Assembly: GCA_900544755.1 (NCBI GenBank)
Contig: UQWQ01000007.1
Span: 1-43,721, forward strand
Source: an uncultured Collinsella sp.
GTDB lineage: Bacteria; Actinomycetota; Coriobacteriia; Coriobacteriales; Coriobacteriaceae
Direction of reading: 5' to 3'
DNA length: 43,721 nt
Shown: one piece after another, positions 7,123-14,900 of the stretch
Layout of the letters: each line of letters opens with the position of its first letter
How positions within the stretch are numbered: position 1 is the stretch's first letter
Translations under genes and position numbers: made by a program
The notes under the pieces: model-generated
What the model was told of the DNA's origin: nothing
What the model saw: only the letters and a program-made list of their open reading frames with translations
The model's database searches: none

Positions 7123-7659
7123 TTAAGCGATGACAGCGACCTGGTTAAAGTCGAGCTCGACCGGCGTCTCGCGGCCAAAGATCATCAGCGTGACCTTGAG
7201 CTTGCCAGCCTCGGTGTTAACCTCGGAGACCTTGCCATCAAAGTCGGTAAGCGGGCCATCGGTGACGCGGACGGACGTGCCGACCTGAATATCAACCGAG
7301 GTGCGCTTGGGCGAATCGCCCTTACCGGGACGACGAGTCATCTTGTTGTACTCGTCGCGGGAAAGCGGAGCGGGCTTGCCGTTGCCGCCTAGGAAACCGG
7401 TGACGCCGGGCGTGTTGCGAACACACGTCCACGCATCGTCATCCATCTCCATGCGAACCAGGACATAACCCGGAAAGATCTTGGAATCCTTGGTCTCGCG
7501 CTTGCCACCCTCTTTGATCTCGGTGACGCGCTCCATAGGAATCTCGATATCAAAGATACGGTCCTGCATGCCCATGGTCTCGATACGATGCTCGAGATCG
7601 GACTTTACGCGGTTCTCGTATCCAGAGTAAGTGTGAACGACGTACCAACGCTTAGACAT
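7123..7659 (-). CDS. nusG: Transcription termination/antitermination factor NusG
   Basis: A 178-residue protein with an NGN domain (RWYVVHTYSGYENRV at the start, FPGYVLVRMEMDDDAW in the middle) and a C-terminal KOW domain (VRVTDGPLTDFDGKVSEVN). It binds RNA polymerase and suppresses or modulates pausing, and the KOW domain links to Rho or ribosomal S10. It starts three bases after the secE stop, with GAGGGG as ribosome binding site, so the two are one operon. Confidence 0.97.
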   Translation of the reverse strand: MSKRWYVVHTYSGYENRVKSDLEHRIETMGMQDRIFDIEIPMERVTEIKEGGKRETKDSKIFPGYVLVRMEMDDDAWTCVRNTPGVTGFLGGNGKPAPLSRDEYNKMTRRPGKGDSPKRTSVDIQVGTSVRVTDGPLTDFDGKVSEVNTEAGKLKVTLMIFGRETPVELDFNQVAVIA

Positions 7660-7662
7660 GGT

Positions 7663-8001
7663 TTAGCCCCTCAATCCAGAGAACAGAGCAAGAGCCTCGC
7701 CAAAGCCAGCATCGAGCAGAGCGATGACGACGCCGACGACGACCAGAGAAGCGCAAACGACGACCGAGTAGTTCACGAGCTCCTTCTTATCAGGCCACGT
7801 GACACGCTTCATCTCGGACTTGACCGAAGCGAAATACTTCTTGGTGCGGGCGAAGAAACCAGGCTTCTCGTTCTTCTTGGACTTCGCAGCCTTCTCGTTC
7901 TTCTTGGCAACGGCCTTCTTGGCCTCAACCTTGGAGTTGGCAGCAGCGTTGTTGGCAGGTGCCGGCTGCTGAGCCTTCTTCTTGTTCTTCTTGTTGGCCA
8001 T
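7663..8001 (-). CDS. secE: Preprotein translocase subunit SecE
   Basis: A 112-residue protein. The first 48 residues are very rich in Lys, Ala and Asn. The conserved SecE segment follows (FFARTKKYFASVKSEMKRVTWPDKKEL) and then one transmembrane helix at about residues 80-100. SecE clamps the SecY channel in the inner membrane. Single-helix SecE with a polar N-terminal tail is common in Gram-positive bacteria; the long Lys/Ala tail is lineage-specific. Upstream lie tRNA-Trp and rpmG, a common bacterial order. Confidence 0.95.
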   Translation of the reverse strand: MANKKNKKKAQQPAPANNAAANSKVEAKKAVAKKNEKAAKSKKNEKPGFFARTKKYFASVKSEMKRVTWPDKKELVNYSVVVCASLVVVGVVIALLDAGFGEALALFSGLRG

Positions 8002-8040
8002 TTGGGTTACCTCCGCGCAATGCGCTTATACATGAGTAAA

Positions 8041-8068
8041 CCGTAAGCCCCCAAGTGGGAGCTTACGG
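8041..8068 (-). terminator. Hairpin between tRNA-Trp and secE
   Basis: CCGTAAGC (8041-8048) pairs with GCTTACGG (8061-8068), extended by partial C/G pairing. On the minus strand only TTTACTC follows, so it may act as a weak terminator or a processing site rather than a full stop. Confidence 0.45.
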
Positions 8069-8077
8069 AATAATGAC

Positions 8078-8153
8078 TGGCACGCCAGGAAGGACTCGAA
8101 CCCTCAACACTCGGTTTTGGAGACCGATGCTCTACCAATTGAACTACTGGCGT
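8078..8153 (-). tRNA. tRNA-Trp (CCA anticodon)
   Basis: A 76-base cloverleaf on the minus strand: acceptor ACGCCAG pairs with CTGGCGT, discriminator G, encoded CCA. The T arm carries GGTTCGAGTCC and the anticodon loop CTCCAAA. It lies between rpmG and secE, as in many bacteria. Confidence 0.95.
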
Positions 8154-8166
8154 ATGTGACTAGAGA

Positions 8167-8316
8167 CTAGCGAGTCTCTTTGTGCAGCGTGTGGTGACGG
8201 CACCAGGGGCAATACTTCTTGATCTCCATACGATCAGGCATGGTCGACTTGTTCTTGGTGGTCGTATAGTTGCGGCGCTTGCACTCAGTGCACGCAAGAG
8301 TAACTAGAGTACGCAT
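8167..8316 (-). CDS. rpmG: 50S ribosomal protein L33, zinc-binding form
   Basis: A 49-residue protein read on the minus strand: it opens MRTLVTLACTECKRRNYTT and ends KYCPWCRHHTLHKETR. The two Cys pairs (CTEC and CPWC) form a zinc ribbon, so this is the C+ (zinc-containing) L33 type. Length and sequence are typical. AGGTTCAGGA lies just upstream of the ATG. It is the first gene of the rpmG, tRNA-Trp, secE, nusG series. Confidence 0.95.
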   Translation of the reverse strand: MRTLVTLACTECKRRNYTTTKNKSTMPDRMEIKKYCPWCRHHTLHKETR

Positions 8317-8361
8317 GTATCCTGAACCTTTCATTTCCGCCCCGTACGGGCACGAGTTGTT

Positions 8362-8391
8362 ACTTTATCAGCTCCACGTAAGTGCTGTCAA
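8362..8391 (-). promoter_or_regulatory. Promoter of rpmG/tRNA-Trp/secE-nusG
   Basis: On the minus strand a perfect TTGACA (8391-8386) and TAAAGT (8367-8362) are spaced by 18 bases, about 45 bases upstream of the rpmG start. The stretch upstream of the -35 (GAGGTTTTCATTGACAGC) is nearly the same as at the tRNA-tuf promoter at 10193-10222. Confidence 0.75.
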
Positions 8392-8536
8392 TGAAAACCT
8401 CGAGTCAATTGGTTCTCGGTGGATCCATTCATATTTGGAACACATCAATGAAGCCATCGAGAGCTAATCGACGGTGCATCCAGGACCATTATCGATCCTC
8501 TCGACACCAGCAACGGCTCAATATCCATTGCAGAAA

Positions 8537-8568
8537 AGAACCCGGCACCCATATAAGTGCCGGGTTCT
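8537..8568 (-). terminator. Terminator of tuf
   Basis: AGAACCCGGCAC (8537-8548) and GTGCCGGGTTCT (8557-8568) are perfect 12-base arms; on the minus strand TTTTCTG follows. It lies just beyond the tuf stop. The rest of the 8392-8536 gap holds nothing I can name. Confidence 0.88.
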
Positions 8569-8595
8569 CTAAGTCAGCTATATCAAAGAGCTAAT

Positions 8596-9786
8596 TTACT
8601 CAATGATCGTGGAGACGATGCCCGAACCGACGGTGTGGCCACCCTCGCGGATAGCGAAGCGCAGGCCCTCCTCCATGGCGATCGGGTGGATGAGGTCGCC
8701 CTCGATGGTGATGTGGTCACCAGGCATAGCCATCTCGGTGCCCTCGGGGAGCTTGACCGTACCGGTAACGTCGGTGGTACGGAAGTAGAACTGAGGACGA
8801 TAACCATCGAAGAACGGGGTGTGACGGCCGCCCTCCTCCTTGGTCAGAACGTAGATCTCGCCGGTGAACTTGGTGTGCGGGGTAACCGAACCGGGCTTGC
8901 AGAGAACCTGGCCGCGCTCGATGTCCTCGCGCTTGATGCCGCGGAGCAGCAGACCGACGTTGTCGCCAGCCTCGCAGAAGTCCATGGACTTACGGAACAT
9001 CTCGATACCGGTAACGACGGTGTTCTGGGTATCCTTGATGCCGACGATCTCGACGGGCTCGTTGAGCTTGAGCTCACCGCGCTCGACACGGCCGGTAGCA
9101 ACGGTACCACGGCCGGAGATGGTCATAACGTCCTCAACGGCCATCAGGAACGGGAGGTCGTTGTTACGAGCAGGCGTCGGGATGTACTCGTCGACAGCGT
9201 TCATGAGCTCGCGAATGGCGTCCATCCATTTGGCGTCGCCCTCGAGAGCGCCCAGAGCGGAACCACGGATGACGGGGATGTCGTCGCCGGGGAAATCGTA
9301 CTCGGAGAGGAGCTCACGGGTCTCCATCTCGACGAGGTCGATGAGCTCGTCATCGTCGACCATGTCGCACTTGTTCAGGAAGACGACGATGTAGGGAACG
9401 CCGACCTGACGGGCGAGCAGGATGTGCTCGCGGGTCTGAGCCATGGGGCCGTCGGTAGCGGCGATGACCAGGATAGCGCCGTCCATCTGAGCAGCACCGG
9501 AGATCATGTTCTTGACGTAGTCAGCGTGGCCCGGGCAGTCAACGTGAGCGTAGTGACGGGCAGCAGTCTCGTACTCGACGTGGGAGACGGAGATCGTAAT
9601 GCCGCGCTCGCGCTCCTCGGGAGCCTTGTCGATGTTCTCGAACGCAGTGAAGTCAGCCTTGCAGCCCTCGGTCTCGGAGAGAACCTTGGTGATGGCGGCG
9701 GTCAGCGTGGTCTTGCCGTGGTCGACGTGACCAATGGTGCCGATGTTAACATGCGGCTTAGTGCGCTCAAACTTCTCTTTGGCCAT
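8596..9786 (-). CDS. tuf: Elongation factor Tu
   Basis: A 396-residue EF-Tu, starting MAKEKFERTKPHVNIGTIGH. GTPase motifs are present: G1 GHVDHGKT near residue 20, switch I RGITI near 60, G3 DCPGH near 82 and G4 NKCD near 137. Domains 2 and 3 follow (VGIKDTQNTVVTGIEMF, GDNVGLLLRGI, MPGDH). It delivers aminoacyl-tRNA to the ribosome. GAGGAGG five bases upstream fixes the start. It follows three tRNA genes on the same strand with a strong upstream promoter and no clear terminator between, so it is likely transcribed with them, as E. coli tufB is with its tRNAs. Confidence 0.98.
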   Translation of the reverse strand: MAKEKFERTKPHVNIGTIGHVDHGKTTLTAAITKVLSETEGCKADFTAFENIDKAPEERERGITISVSHVEYETAARHYAHVDCPGHADYVKNMISGAAQMDGAILVIAATDGPMAQTREHILLARQVGVPYIVVFLNKCDMVDDDELIDLVEMETRELLSEYDFPGDDIPVIRGSALGALEGDAKWMDAIRELMNAVDEYIPTPARNNDLPFLMAVEDVMTISGRGTVATGRVERGELKLNEPVEIVGIKDTQNTVVTGIEMFRKSMDFCEAGDNVGLLLRGIKREDIERGQVLCKPGSVTPHTKFTGEIYVLTKEEGGRHTPFFDGYRPQFYFRTTDVTGTVKLPEGTEMAMPGDHITIEGDLIHPIAMEEGLRFAIREGGHTVGSGIVSTIIE

Positions 9787-9840
9787 AAAGCCCTCCTCTA
9801 AACAGGTCGTCCCCGGACGGGACTTTGCCTTTATACCATA

Positions 9841-9871
9841 GTGGCCTCTCAACATACTATTGAGAAGCCAC
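9841..9871 (-). other. Hairpin between tRNA-Met and tuf
   Basis: GTGGCCTCTCAA (9841-9852) and TTGAGAAGCCAC (9860-9871) pair with one mismatch. There is no T-run, so a processing signal or stabilising hairpin in the tRNA-tuf transcript is more likely than a terminator. Confidence 0.5.
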
Positions 9872-9882
9872 CGTGTTACCTA

Positions 9883-9959
9883 TGGTAGCGGTGACTGGAT
9901 TCGAACCAGTGACGCCACGGGTATGAACCGTGTGCTCTAACCAACTGAGCTACACCGCC
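9883..9959 (-). tRNA. tRNA-Met (CAT anticodon), elongator type
   Basis: A 77-base cloverleaf on the minus strand: acceptor GGCGGTG with CACCGCT, encoded CCA, anticodon loop TTCATAC and T arm TGGTTCGAATCCA. The first acceptor pair is G-U. I call it elongator because it lacks the G-C-rich anticodon stem (three consecutive G-C pairs) and the unpaired position 1 of initiator tRNA. Confidence 0.92.
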
Positions 9960-9962
9960 GGA

Positions 9963-10038
9963 TGGAGCCTGCAACCAGACTTGAACTGGTGACCTCTTCG
10001 TTACCAACGAAGTGCTCTACCGACTGAGCTATACAGGC
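9963..10038 (-). tRNA. tRNA-Thr (GGT anticodon)
   Basis: A 76-base cloverleaf on the minus strand: acceptor GCCTGTA with TGCAGGC, encoded CCA, anticodon stem CTTCG/CGAAG around TTGGTAA. It is the middle tRNA of the Tyr-Thr-Met group upstream of tuf. Confidence 0.93.
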
Positions 10039-10048
10039 ACTTGACGGG

Positions 10049-10130
10049 TGGGAGCTATAGGATTCGAACCTATGTAGGCAGAGCCAACGGGTTTACAGCC
10101 CGTCCCCATTAACCACTCGGGCAAACTCCC
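10049..10130 (-). tRNA. tRNA-Tyr (GTA anticodon)
   Basis: An 82-base class II tRNA on the minus strand with a long variable arm. Acceptor GGGAGTT pairs with AGCTCCC; the anticodon stem CGGGC/ACCCG holds GTA. CCA is not encoded here (CCC follows the discriminator A), unlike its neighbours, so the CCA-adding enzyme is needed. First gene of the tRNA-tuf unit. Confidence 0.92.
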
Positions 10131-10192
10131 AATCGTTCAAGTATCCGCAGGTCCTTTGGTCTTTTGGACCGCCGCCCCCGCGAACGAAAAAG

Positions 10193-10222
10193 ATAATACG
10201 ATGCAACCTTGGGGGCTGTCAA
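10193..10222 (-). promoter_or_regulatory. Promoter of the tRNA-Tyr/Thr/Met-tuf unit
   Basis: On the minus strand a perfect TTGACA (10222-10217) and TATTAT (10198-10193) are spaced by 18 bases, about 60 bases upstream of tRNA-Tyr. The upstream flank GAGGTTTTCGTTGACAGC is shared with the rpmG promoter at 8362-8391. The stretch 10223-10440 upstream holds no gene and no structure I can name. Confidence 0.78.
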
Positions 10223-10440
10223 CGAAAACCTCTAGATACACGGTTCCGGGCGTATCTATATAGCCGTGACCTGCGGTTTTATTGAGTTTGATTATGTGGA
10301 GTGATGAATTTGGCAATGCTGGCGTCATTTCCCAAGGGCACACTTTGGCGTGATGGAGTATGTCTGCAGTCTCGACCCTCGATAACGGATCCCTTGCGCT
10401 TATTACATAGGTCGTGATCGGCCTTCACCGGCACAATTCA

Positions 10441-10549
10441 GCGTGGATTTTCTCCCGTTTGACATCGAGCGTGGATAATCTCCCACTTTTGGCGTGTTTC
10501 TGAGGCCAAAGTGGCAGATTATCCACGCTCATTCTCTAGGCGGGAGAAC
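10441..10549. repeat. Nested GTGGATAATCTCCCAC palindrome, left flank of the beta-glucoside island
   Basis: The inner inverted repeat has arms at 10467-10493 and 10505-10530 (from GAGCGTGGATAATCT on the left), with one mismatch, one extra base and an 11-base loop. The outer arms TTCTCCCG (10450-10457) and CGGGAGAA (10541-10548) pair around it. Related sequence lies at 14568-14640, beyond the island. Confidence 0.82.
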
Positions 10550-10561
10550 TATAGAGCCGAA

Positions 10562-11434
10562 CTACTCGGGCCAGGCCAAAGTAGACCCATAGAGCGGCTC
10601 CCCCTTGGTGCAGGGGTAGCGACTCAAGTAACACGACGATAGCAAGTCGAAGAAATAAGTCATGGCATATTTCGAATAAACGCCGAGTCGGTCAATTCCG
10701 TTTCCCGCATTACCAAGACGATATACACGGTCAAAAGACCTCGATTTGTCATCGTTGCTAAACGCAGTAATTAGAATCTTCCTGCCCGAACGGCAATCAA
10801 GATACTCACGTGCCTGTGACGCAAATAGCCCGGAGACCGATACGAGAATTATCAATGACTGCGAAACGTCTCCCATGTTTTTCAATTCTGCGACGTTAGC
10901 CCCAGCAACTATGCGAACTATCTTGCCCGCATAAAACATTTCCTGCTGAAATCGTACGAGATTGGCGCTCACATTATTGGTGCACCAGATTTCAACGTTT
11001 TTATGACCATCAATTTCGTCGGCAAGGTGCTTAATAGCGATATCGGACACGCCGCTTTCAACCTCAGCGAACATCTCGATCATGCGAACGTCGAGCTCTG
11101 CCCTGTACTCCTCGTAGCCAAATTCCTCCTCTCGATGGCTTAAGTCGCTTGGAAAGACTGATTGAGTAAATGATTCTTTCAAATCGCTAAGAGACTGGTA
11201 GCCCAATCGATTGCAGAAACGACGAACAGCGGAACGGGTCACGAATGCATCGCGGGTTATTGCGGCAACATTGATTTCGCTCGAACGCCTAATGTGAGCG
11301 ATGAGATATCGAGCGATGGCGGCATCGTTTGACCCAAACTCGCTGTTGATGATTGAGCTAATGCGATTGAGCACATCGAAGTCATTGATATTCACGTGAT
11401 CCCTCTTTCCGCTCTCCTCGAAATCATGGTTCAT
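10562..11434 (-). CDS. MurR/RpiR family transcriptional regulator
   Basis: A 290-residue regulator with an N-terminal RpiR-type helix-turn-helix (about residues 20-95; NVAAITRDAFVTRSAVRRFCNRLGYQ contains the recognition region) and a C-terminal SIS sugar-phosphate-binding domain (about 125-265). RpiR proteins usually respond to phosphosugars. It is divergent from the GH1 gene, so it probably controls the GH1/PTS operon in response to a phosphorylated beta-glucoside. No strong ribosome binding site precedes the ATG; a downstream start is possible. The gene is visibly AT-richer than the housekeeping genes around it, consistent with acquisition. Confidence 0.85.
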   Translation of the reverse strand: MNHDFEESGKRDHVNINDFDVLNRISSIINSEFGSNDAAIARYLIAHIRRSSEINVAAITRDAFVTRSAVRRFCNRLGYQSLSDLKESFTQSVFPSDLSHREEEFGYEEYRAELDVRMIEMFAEVESGVSDIAIKHLADEIDGHKNVEIWCTNNVSANLVRFQQEMFYAGKIVRIVAGANVAELKNMGDVSQSLIILVSVSGLFASQAREYLDCRSGRKILITAFSNDDKSRSFDRVYRLGNAGNGIDRLGVYSKYAMTYFFDLLSSCYLSRYPCTKGEPLYGSTLAWPE

Positions 11435-11437
11435 TTA

Positions 11438-11475
11438 TTGAATCAAACAGCTTTGGTCGTTCTCCTATGATTCAA
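11438..11475. promoter_or_regulatory. Candidate operator between the RpiR regulator and GH1
   Basis: A perfect inverted repeat, TTGAATCA (11438-11445) and TGATTCAA (11468-11475), lies in the divergent intergenic region just upstream of the regulator start. Half-sites are about 30 bases centre to centre, near three helical turns, as might suit a dimer-of-dimers regulator. Assignment to the RpiR protein is inference. Confidence 0.5.
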
Positions 11476-11546
11476 ATCAGTTGACGTCATCTTAATCGTA
11501 ATTCCGCCACACGTATCCACCGTGTTGAATGATGGAAAGGGGATTC

Positions 11547-12965
11547 ATGGACAACGTGAACAACATGCCGTTTCTCTGGGGTTCCGCCACGGCGTCTTAT
11601 CAGTGCGAGGGTGCCTGGAACGAAGACGGCAAAGGCCTTGGCGAGTGGGATTTCTTTAGCCACACAAGCAATAAGAACATCAACCATGTTGACGGTGATG
11701 TATCTTGCGACTTCTACCATCGCTATGAAGAAGATATCCGCATGATGAAAGAAGGCGGACAAAACACTTATCGCTTCTCTCTTTCATGGAGTCGAATCAT
11801 CCCCACGGGTATCGGCGAAGTGAATGAAGAGGGTATCGATTTTTATAATCGGGTCATTGATTGTTGCCTCGAAAATGGCATAGAGCCCAACGTTACGCTG
11901 TTCCATTACGATCTACCATTCACGCTTGCTTGCAAAGGCGGATGGCTGAACAACGACATGGCAGAGTGGTTCTGCAAATACGCCAAGATTTGCTTTGAGC
12001 GCTTTGGAGACCGCGTCAAAATCTGGGCTACCGTTAACGAGCCGCATTTCTACAGCTACTGCGTAAACATGTTGGGCAACTATCCCCCCAATCGATCGCT
12101 CGACGTTCAGTCGTACATGCAGTTTCAGTACAACCTGATGCGCGCGAGCGCACTCGCAGTCCGAACATATCGTCAAATGGGCTACGACGGCATCATCGGC
12201 GCCGTCCACGATGGCGGCGTTGTCGAACTCGACCCGGCAACCGAGCACCCTGATGACGTATTTCGATACGCAGACTTTTTCGCCAATCGCATGATTCTGG
12301 CACCAGCGCTTCAGGGTCAACTGCCGCCAGAAATGGACGAAATCCTTGAAAAACTTGGCGTCTCGCTCTATCGATCCCCAAATGACGTAGAAGAATTCAG
12401 AGACGGTAAAGTCGATTTTATTGGACTCAACGTGTATTGCCGAGAGTATGTAACCGACTGGCACGGTGGAGAGCTTGCCGTTTCGGCGAACAATAAGGGC
12501 GGTTCGAGCAAAAAGGTCGAAGGAAAATGCATTGCGCCCTTGTTTGAAAGCGCCCGCGACAGCAATGTTCCCCGCAATAAATGGGGCCGCGAAATACTCC
12601 CAGGTTGCATGTATTCAACCATCATGGATGTCCACGAGCGCTATGACGCGCCCCGCATCTTTATTACGGAAAACGGACATGGCGCCTATGAGCAACCAGA
12701 CGCAGACGGAATGATCCACGATGATGACCGCATCGAGCTTCTGGGCCAGTTCATCGAGCACATGATGAGGGCTAAGCGCGACGGCGCGCGCGTTGAGGGC
12801 TACTACCTCTGGTCGACGATGGATCTGTATAGCTGGATCAACGGCTACGAAAAACGATACGGACTTGTCCATATCGACTTCGAGAACAATCTGGAGCGCA
12901 CCCCCAAAAAGAGCTGGTATTGGTACCGAGACCTTATCTCGAAGTATCAGGAGCAGGAAGGTTAG
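11547..12965 (+). CDS. GH1 6-phospho-beta-glucosidase
   Basis: A 472-residue glycoside hydrolase family 1 enzyme. The opening FLWGSATASYQCEGAW, the acid/base motif ATVNEPH near residue 170 and the nucleophile motif FITENGHG near residue 375 are all present, so it should be active. The C-terminal WSTMDLYSWINGYEKRYGL stretch is also typical. The adjacent PTS permease and RpiR regulator make a phospho-beta-glucoside the likely substrate: the sugar is phosphorylated on entry, then split. The start at 11547 is preferred because GGAAAGGGGA precedes it; two ATGs at 11529 and 11532 lack a ribosome binding site. Confidence 0.9.
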   Translation: MDNVNNMPFLWGSATASYQCEGAWNEDGKGLGEWDFFSHTSNKNINHVDGDVSCDFYHRYEEDIRMMKEGGQNTYRFSLSWSRIIPTGIGEVNEEGIDFYNRVIDCCLENGIEPNVTLFHYDLPFTLACKGGWLNNDMAEWFCKYAKICFERFGDRVKIWATVNEPHFYSYCVNMLGNYPPNRSLDVQSYMQFQYNLMRASALAVRTYRQMGYDGIIGAVHDGGVVELDPATEHPDDVFRYADFFANRMILAPALQGQLPPEMDEILEKLGVSLYRSPNDVEEFRDGKVDFIGLNVYCREYVTDWHGGELAVSANNKGGSSKKVEGKCIAPLFESARDSNVPRNKWGREILPGCMYSTIMDVHERYDAPRIFITENGHGAYEQPDADGMIHDDDRIELLGQFIEHMMRAKRDGARVEGYYLWSTMDLYSWINGYEKRYGLVHIDFENNLERTPKKSWYWYRDLISKYQEQEG

Positions 12966-12974
12966 GAGAAAGAG

Positions 12975-14375
12975 ATGAAATATCAGGCAATGTCCGAAAC
13001 AGTCCTAAAGGCTGTTGGCGGCAAAGAGAACATTACATCGGTAACTCATTGTGCGACGCGCCTTCGCATCGACGCACGAGACACCTCGATCATCGATCTC
13101 CAGCTCGCCAAATCGGCCGATCGGGCGCTCGGGGCAGTAGTCAGCGGTGGCCAGCTTCAGGTGATCATCGGCCCCAACGTCACCGAGGCTTACAACGACT
13201 TCCTCGACTTCGCGGGAATCGAAGTCGGCGGTGGCACGGTTGCCGACGATGCCCAAACCGCCAAAGACCTTGCAGAAGGCATTAAAAGCGGTAACACCGC
13301 CATGGGCTTGATTGAGAAATTCGGGAACGTCTCTGCACAGGTATTCATGCCCATCGTCCCGGCGCTCATCGTTGGCGGACTCATTCTTTCGATCAAGAAT
13401 CTCCTGGTCAATTATTGCGGATTGAGCACCGATAGCGGAACCGCCCAGGTCCTGTTGGCGATCTTTAGCGCTTCGTTTAGCTTCTTACCCGTTTATCTTG
13501 GTTATCAGCTCGCGGCCGTCATGAAGATGCAGCCCATCATGGGCGCATTGCTGGGCGCGATCATGATCAGCTCGTCCATTAGCGGTGCCGAGGGTCTCGA
13601 CTTTCTTGGTATTCCCATCCCGACGAACGACTATTCGAGTACGGTAGTGCCCATCGTACTGGGCGTTGTATTCATGTACTTTGTCGACCGCGGCCTTCAG
13701 AAGATCATTCCCGACGTTACCAAACTGTTCTTGAAGCCGCTGCTCACCATGATCATCGTCGTGCCCGTCGAGCTTATTATCCTTGGCCCCGCCGGCAGCA
13801 TGATGGGCTACGCGCTGAGCGATGCCGTCACGTGGCTTATGGACAACGTGGCATTTATCGCTACTCCGATCCTGGCAGCCCTTAACCCCTATTTCGTCAT
13901 GCTCGGTCTCGATAAGGCTTACATCGCAATCGAAGTTACGAGCCTGGCGCAGCTCGGTTGGGCACCCATTATCTTTGGATTCATCTCGAACCTCTGCATT
14001 GGCGGCACGAGCCTCGCCCTGGCAACTGCCATGAAGGGAAACAAAGAGAAGAGGGGTATGGTCACCACGGTTGCCGTCACCGCACTCTGTGGCGTAACCG
14101 AGCCCGCGTTCTACGGTTGCCTCATCGAGCGTCCCCGCCTGCTTGTCGGCACGGCAATCGGCGCGCTCTGCGCTGGACTCCCTGCAGGCATCTTTGTTCT
14201 GAAAGAGTATGTTGCGGGAGCATGCCCCGGCCTTCTTTCGGCACTCATCTTTATCGCTCCCGATGGGTCCATGGGTAACTTCGTGCTGGCATGCGTTGTC
14301 GCCATCATCGCCATCGTCGTCTCCTTCATCGCTGCACGCGTGATCATCAAGAAGAACCCCAGCTATATTGAGTAG
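12975..14375 (+). CDS. PTS beta-glucoside-type transporter subunit EIIBC
   Basis: A 466-residue PTS permease. The N-terminal EIIB domain (about residues 1-85) has the phosphorylated Cys in VTHCATRLR; the EIIC domain (about 105-460) has around ten membrane segments, with GVTEPAFYG near residue 377. It imports and phosphorylates a beta-glucoside, supplying the GH1 enzyme encoded nine bases upstream. Unlike BglF it ends after EIIC; there is no EIIA domain and no EIIA gene beside it, so phosphate must come from an EIIA encoded elsewhere. AGGAGAAAGAG lies just before the ATG. Confidence 0.9.
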   Translation: MKYQAMSETVLKAVGGKENITSVTHCATRLRIDARDTSIIDLQLAKSADRALGAVVSGGQLQVIIGPNVTEAYNDFLDFAGIEVGGGTVADDAQTAKDLAEGIKSGNTAMGLIEKFGNVSAQVFMPIVPALIVGGLILSIKNLLVNYCGLSTDSGTAQVLLAIFSASFSFLPVYLGYQLAAVMKMQPIMGALLGAIMISSSISGAEGLDFLGIPIPTNDYSSTVVPIVLGVVFMYFVDRGLQKIIPDVTKLFLKPLLTMIIVVPVELIILGPAGSMMGYALSDAVTWLMDNVAFIATPILAALNPYFVMLGLDKAYIAIEVTSLAQLGWAPIIFGFISNLCIGGTSLALATAMKGNKEKRGMVTTVAVTALCGVTEPAFYGCLIERPRLLVGTAIGALCAGLPAGIFVLKEYVAGACPGLLSALIFIAPDGSMGNFVLACVVAIIAIVVSFIAARVIIKKNPSYIE

Positions 14376-14476
14376 ATGCCCGCTGTTTACATTGGGGACA
14401 TCCTCGGCAGACCATTAGCAAGAACCCAAAAAGTTCCTTAGGAGCTCGATTAATCCATTCGGATTCCTGAGGCACA

Positions 14477-14516
14477 AACGACCCCGATTCCACAATGAAA
14501 TCGGGGTCGTTGTTTC
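14477..14516 (+). terminator. Terminator of the GH1-PTS operon
   Basis: AACGACCCCGATT (14477-14489) and AATCGGGGTCGTT (14499-14511) are perfect 13-base arms followed by GTTTCT. It lies about 100 bases beyond the EIIBC stop. Confidence 0.85.
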
Positions 14517-14567
14517 TAAAGCCGTCGATAGACAATCGGTGTTTACCTTAGCTCCCTATCCAAGTTA

Positions 14568-14640
14568 ATTATCCACGCTCGTTCTCCGGTCGGGAGATTT
14601 TCTTAGCTCGCGTATCCAGAAATCCACGCTCGAGCAGGAC
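14568..14640. repeat. GTGGATAATCTCCC repeat, right flank of the beta-glucoside island
   Basis: ATTATCCACGCTC at 14568-14580, then GTTCTCCGG and CGGGAGATTTTCTT, then AATCCACGCTCGAGC, reproduce the parts of the element at 10441-10549 in altered order and the opposite sense. It is degenerate and lacks the long perfect inner palindrome. Confidence 0.65.
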
Positions 14641-14663
14641 ATCCAGATCCGCGCCCGCCCTTG

Positions 14664-14718
14664 TCTCGATCTGTAACAGCAAGAGGCCTATTCCGCTTCT
14701 ACATGTTACAGATCAAGA
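14664..14718. repeat. TCTCAATCTGTAACA palindrome, copy C
   Basis: TCTCGATCTGTAACA (14664-14678) and TGTTACAGATCAAGA (14704-14718) pair with one mismatch. Same family as 3981-4037 and 4061-4117. Confidence 0.83.
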
Positions 14719-14743
14719 TATTCCTAAAACACCCTAAGTTTCA

Positions 14744-14798
14744 TCTCAATCTGTAACAGTTAGATGCCGAATATCGGTCTTGGTGTTACAGATTTAGA
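14744..14798. repeat. TCTCAATCTGTAACA palindrome, copy D
   Basis: TCTCAATCTGTAACA (14744-14758) and TGTTACAGATTTAGA (14784-14798) pair with one mismatch. It lies 25 bases from copy C, repeating the paired arrangement of copies A and B. Confidence 0.83.
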
Positions 14799-14868
14799 CA
14801 AACTGGAGGACGAGACAAACCAAAAACGGGATGGGCGCTAACCCGATGGCGCACCACCTAAATAGAAA

Positions 14869-14891
14869 CGGGCTCTTGGAGACAGAGCCCG
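14869..14891 (-). terminator. Terminator of tRNA-Thr(TGT)
   Basis: CGGGCTCT (14869-14876) and AGAGCCCG (14884-14891) are perfect arms; on the minus strand TTTCTATTT follows. It lies ten bases beyond the tRNA 3' end. Confidence 0.8.
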
Positions 14892-14900
14892 AAACTCTCA

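Noticed and set aside
5941..7392. Plus-strand open frame of 483 codons across rplA, rplK and nusG
   Set aside because: Runs through three conserved minus-strand genes and their spacers; same shadow composition as elsewhere.
8382..8594. Small plus-strand open frame between rpmG and tuf
   Set aside because: Overlaps the rpmG promoter and the tuf terminator on the opposite strand; no ribosome binding site or domain.
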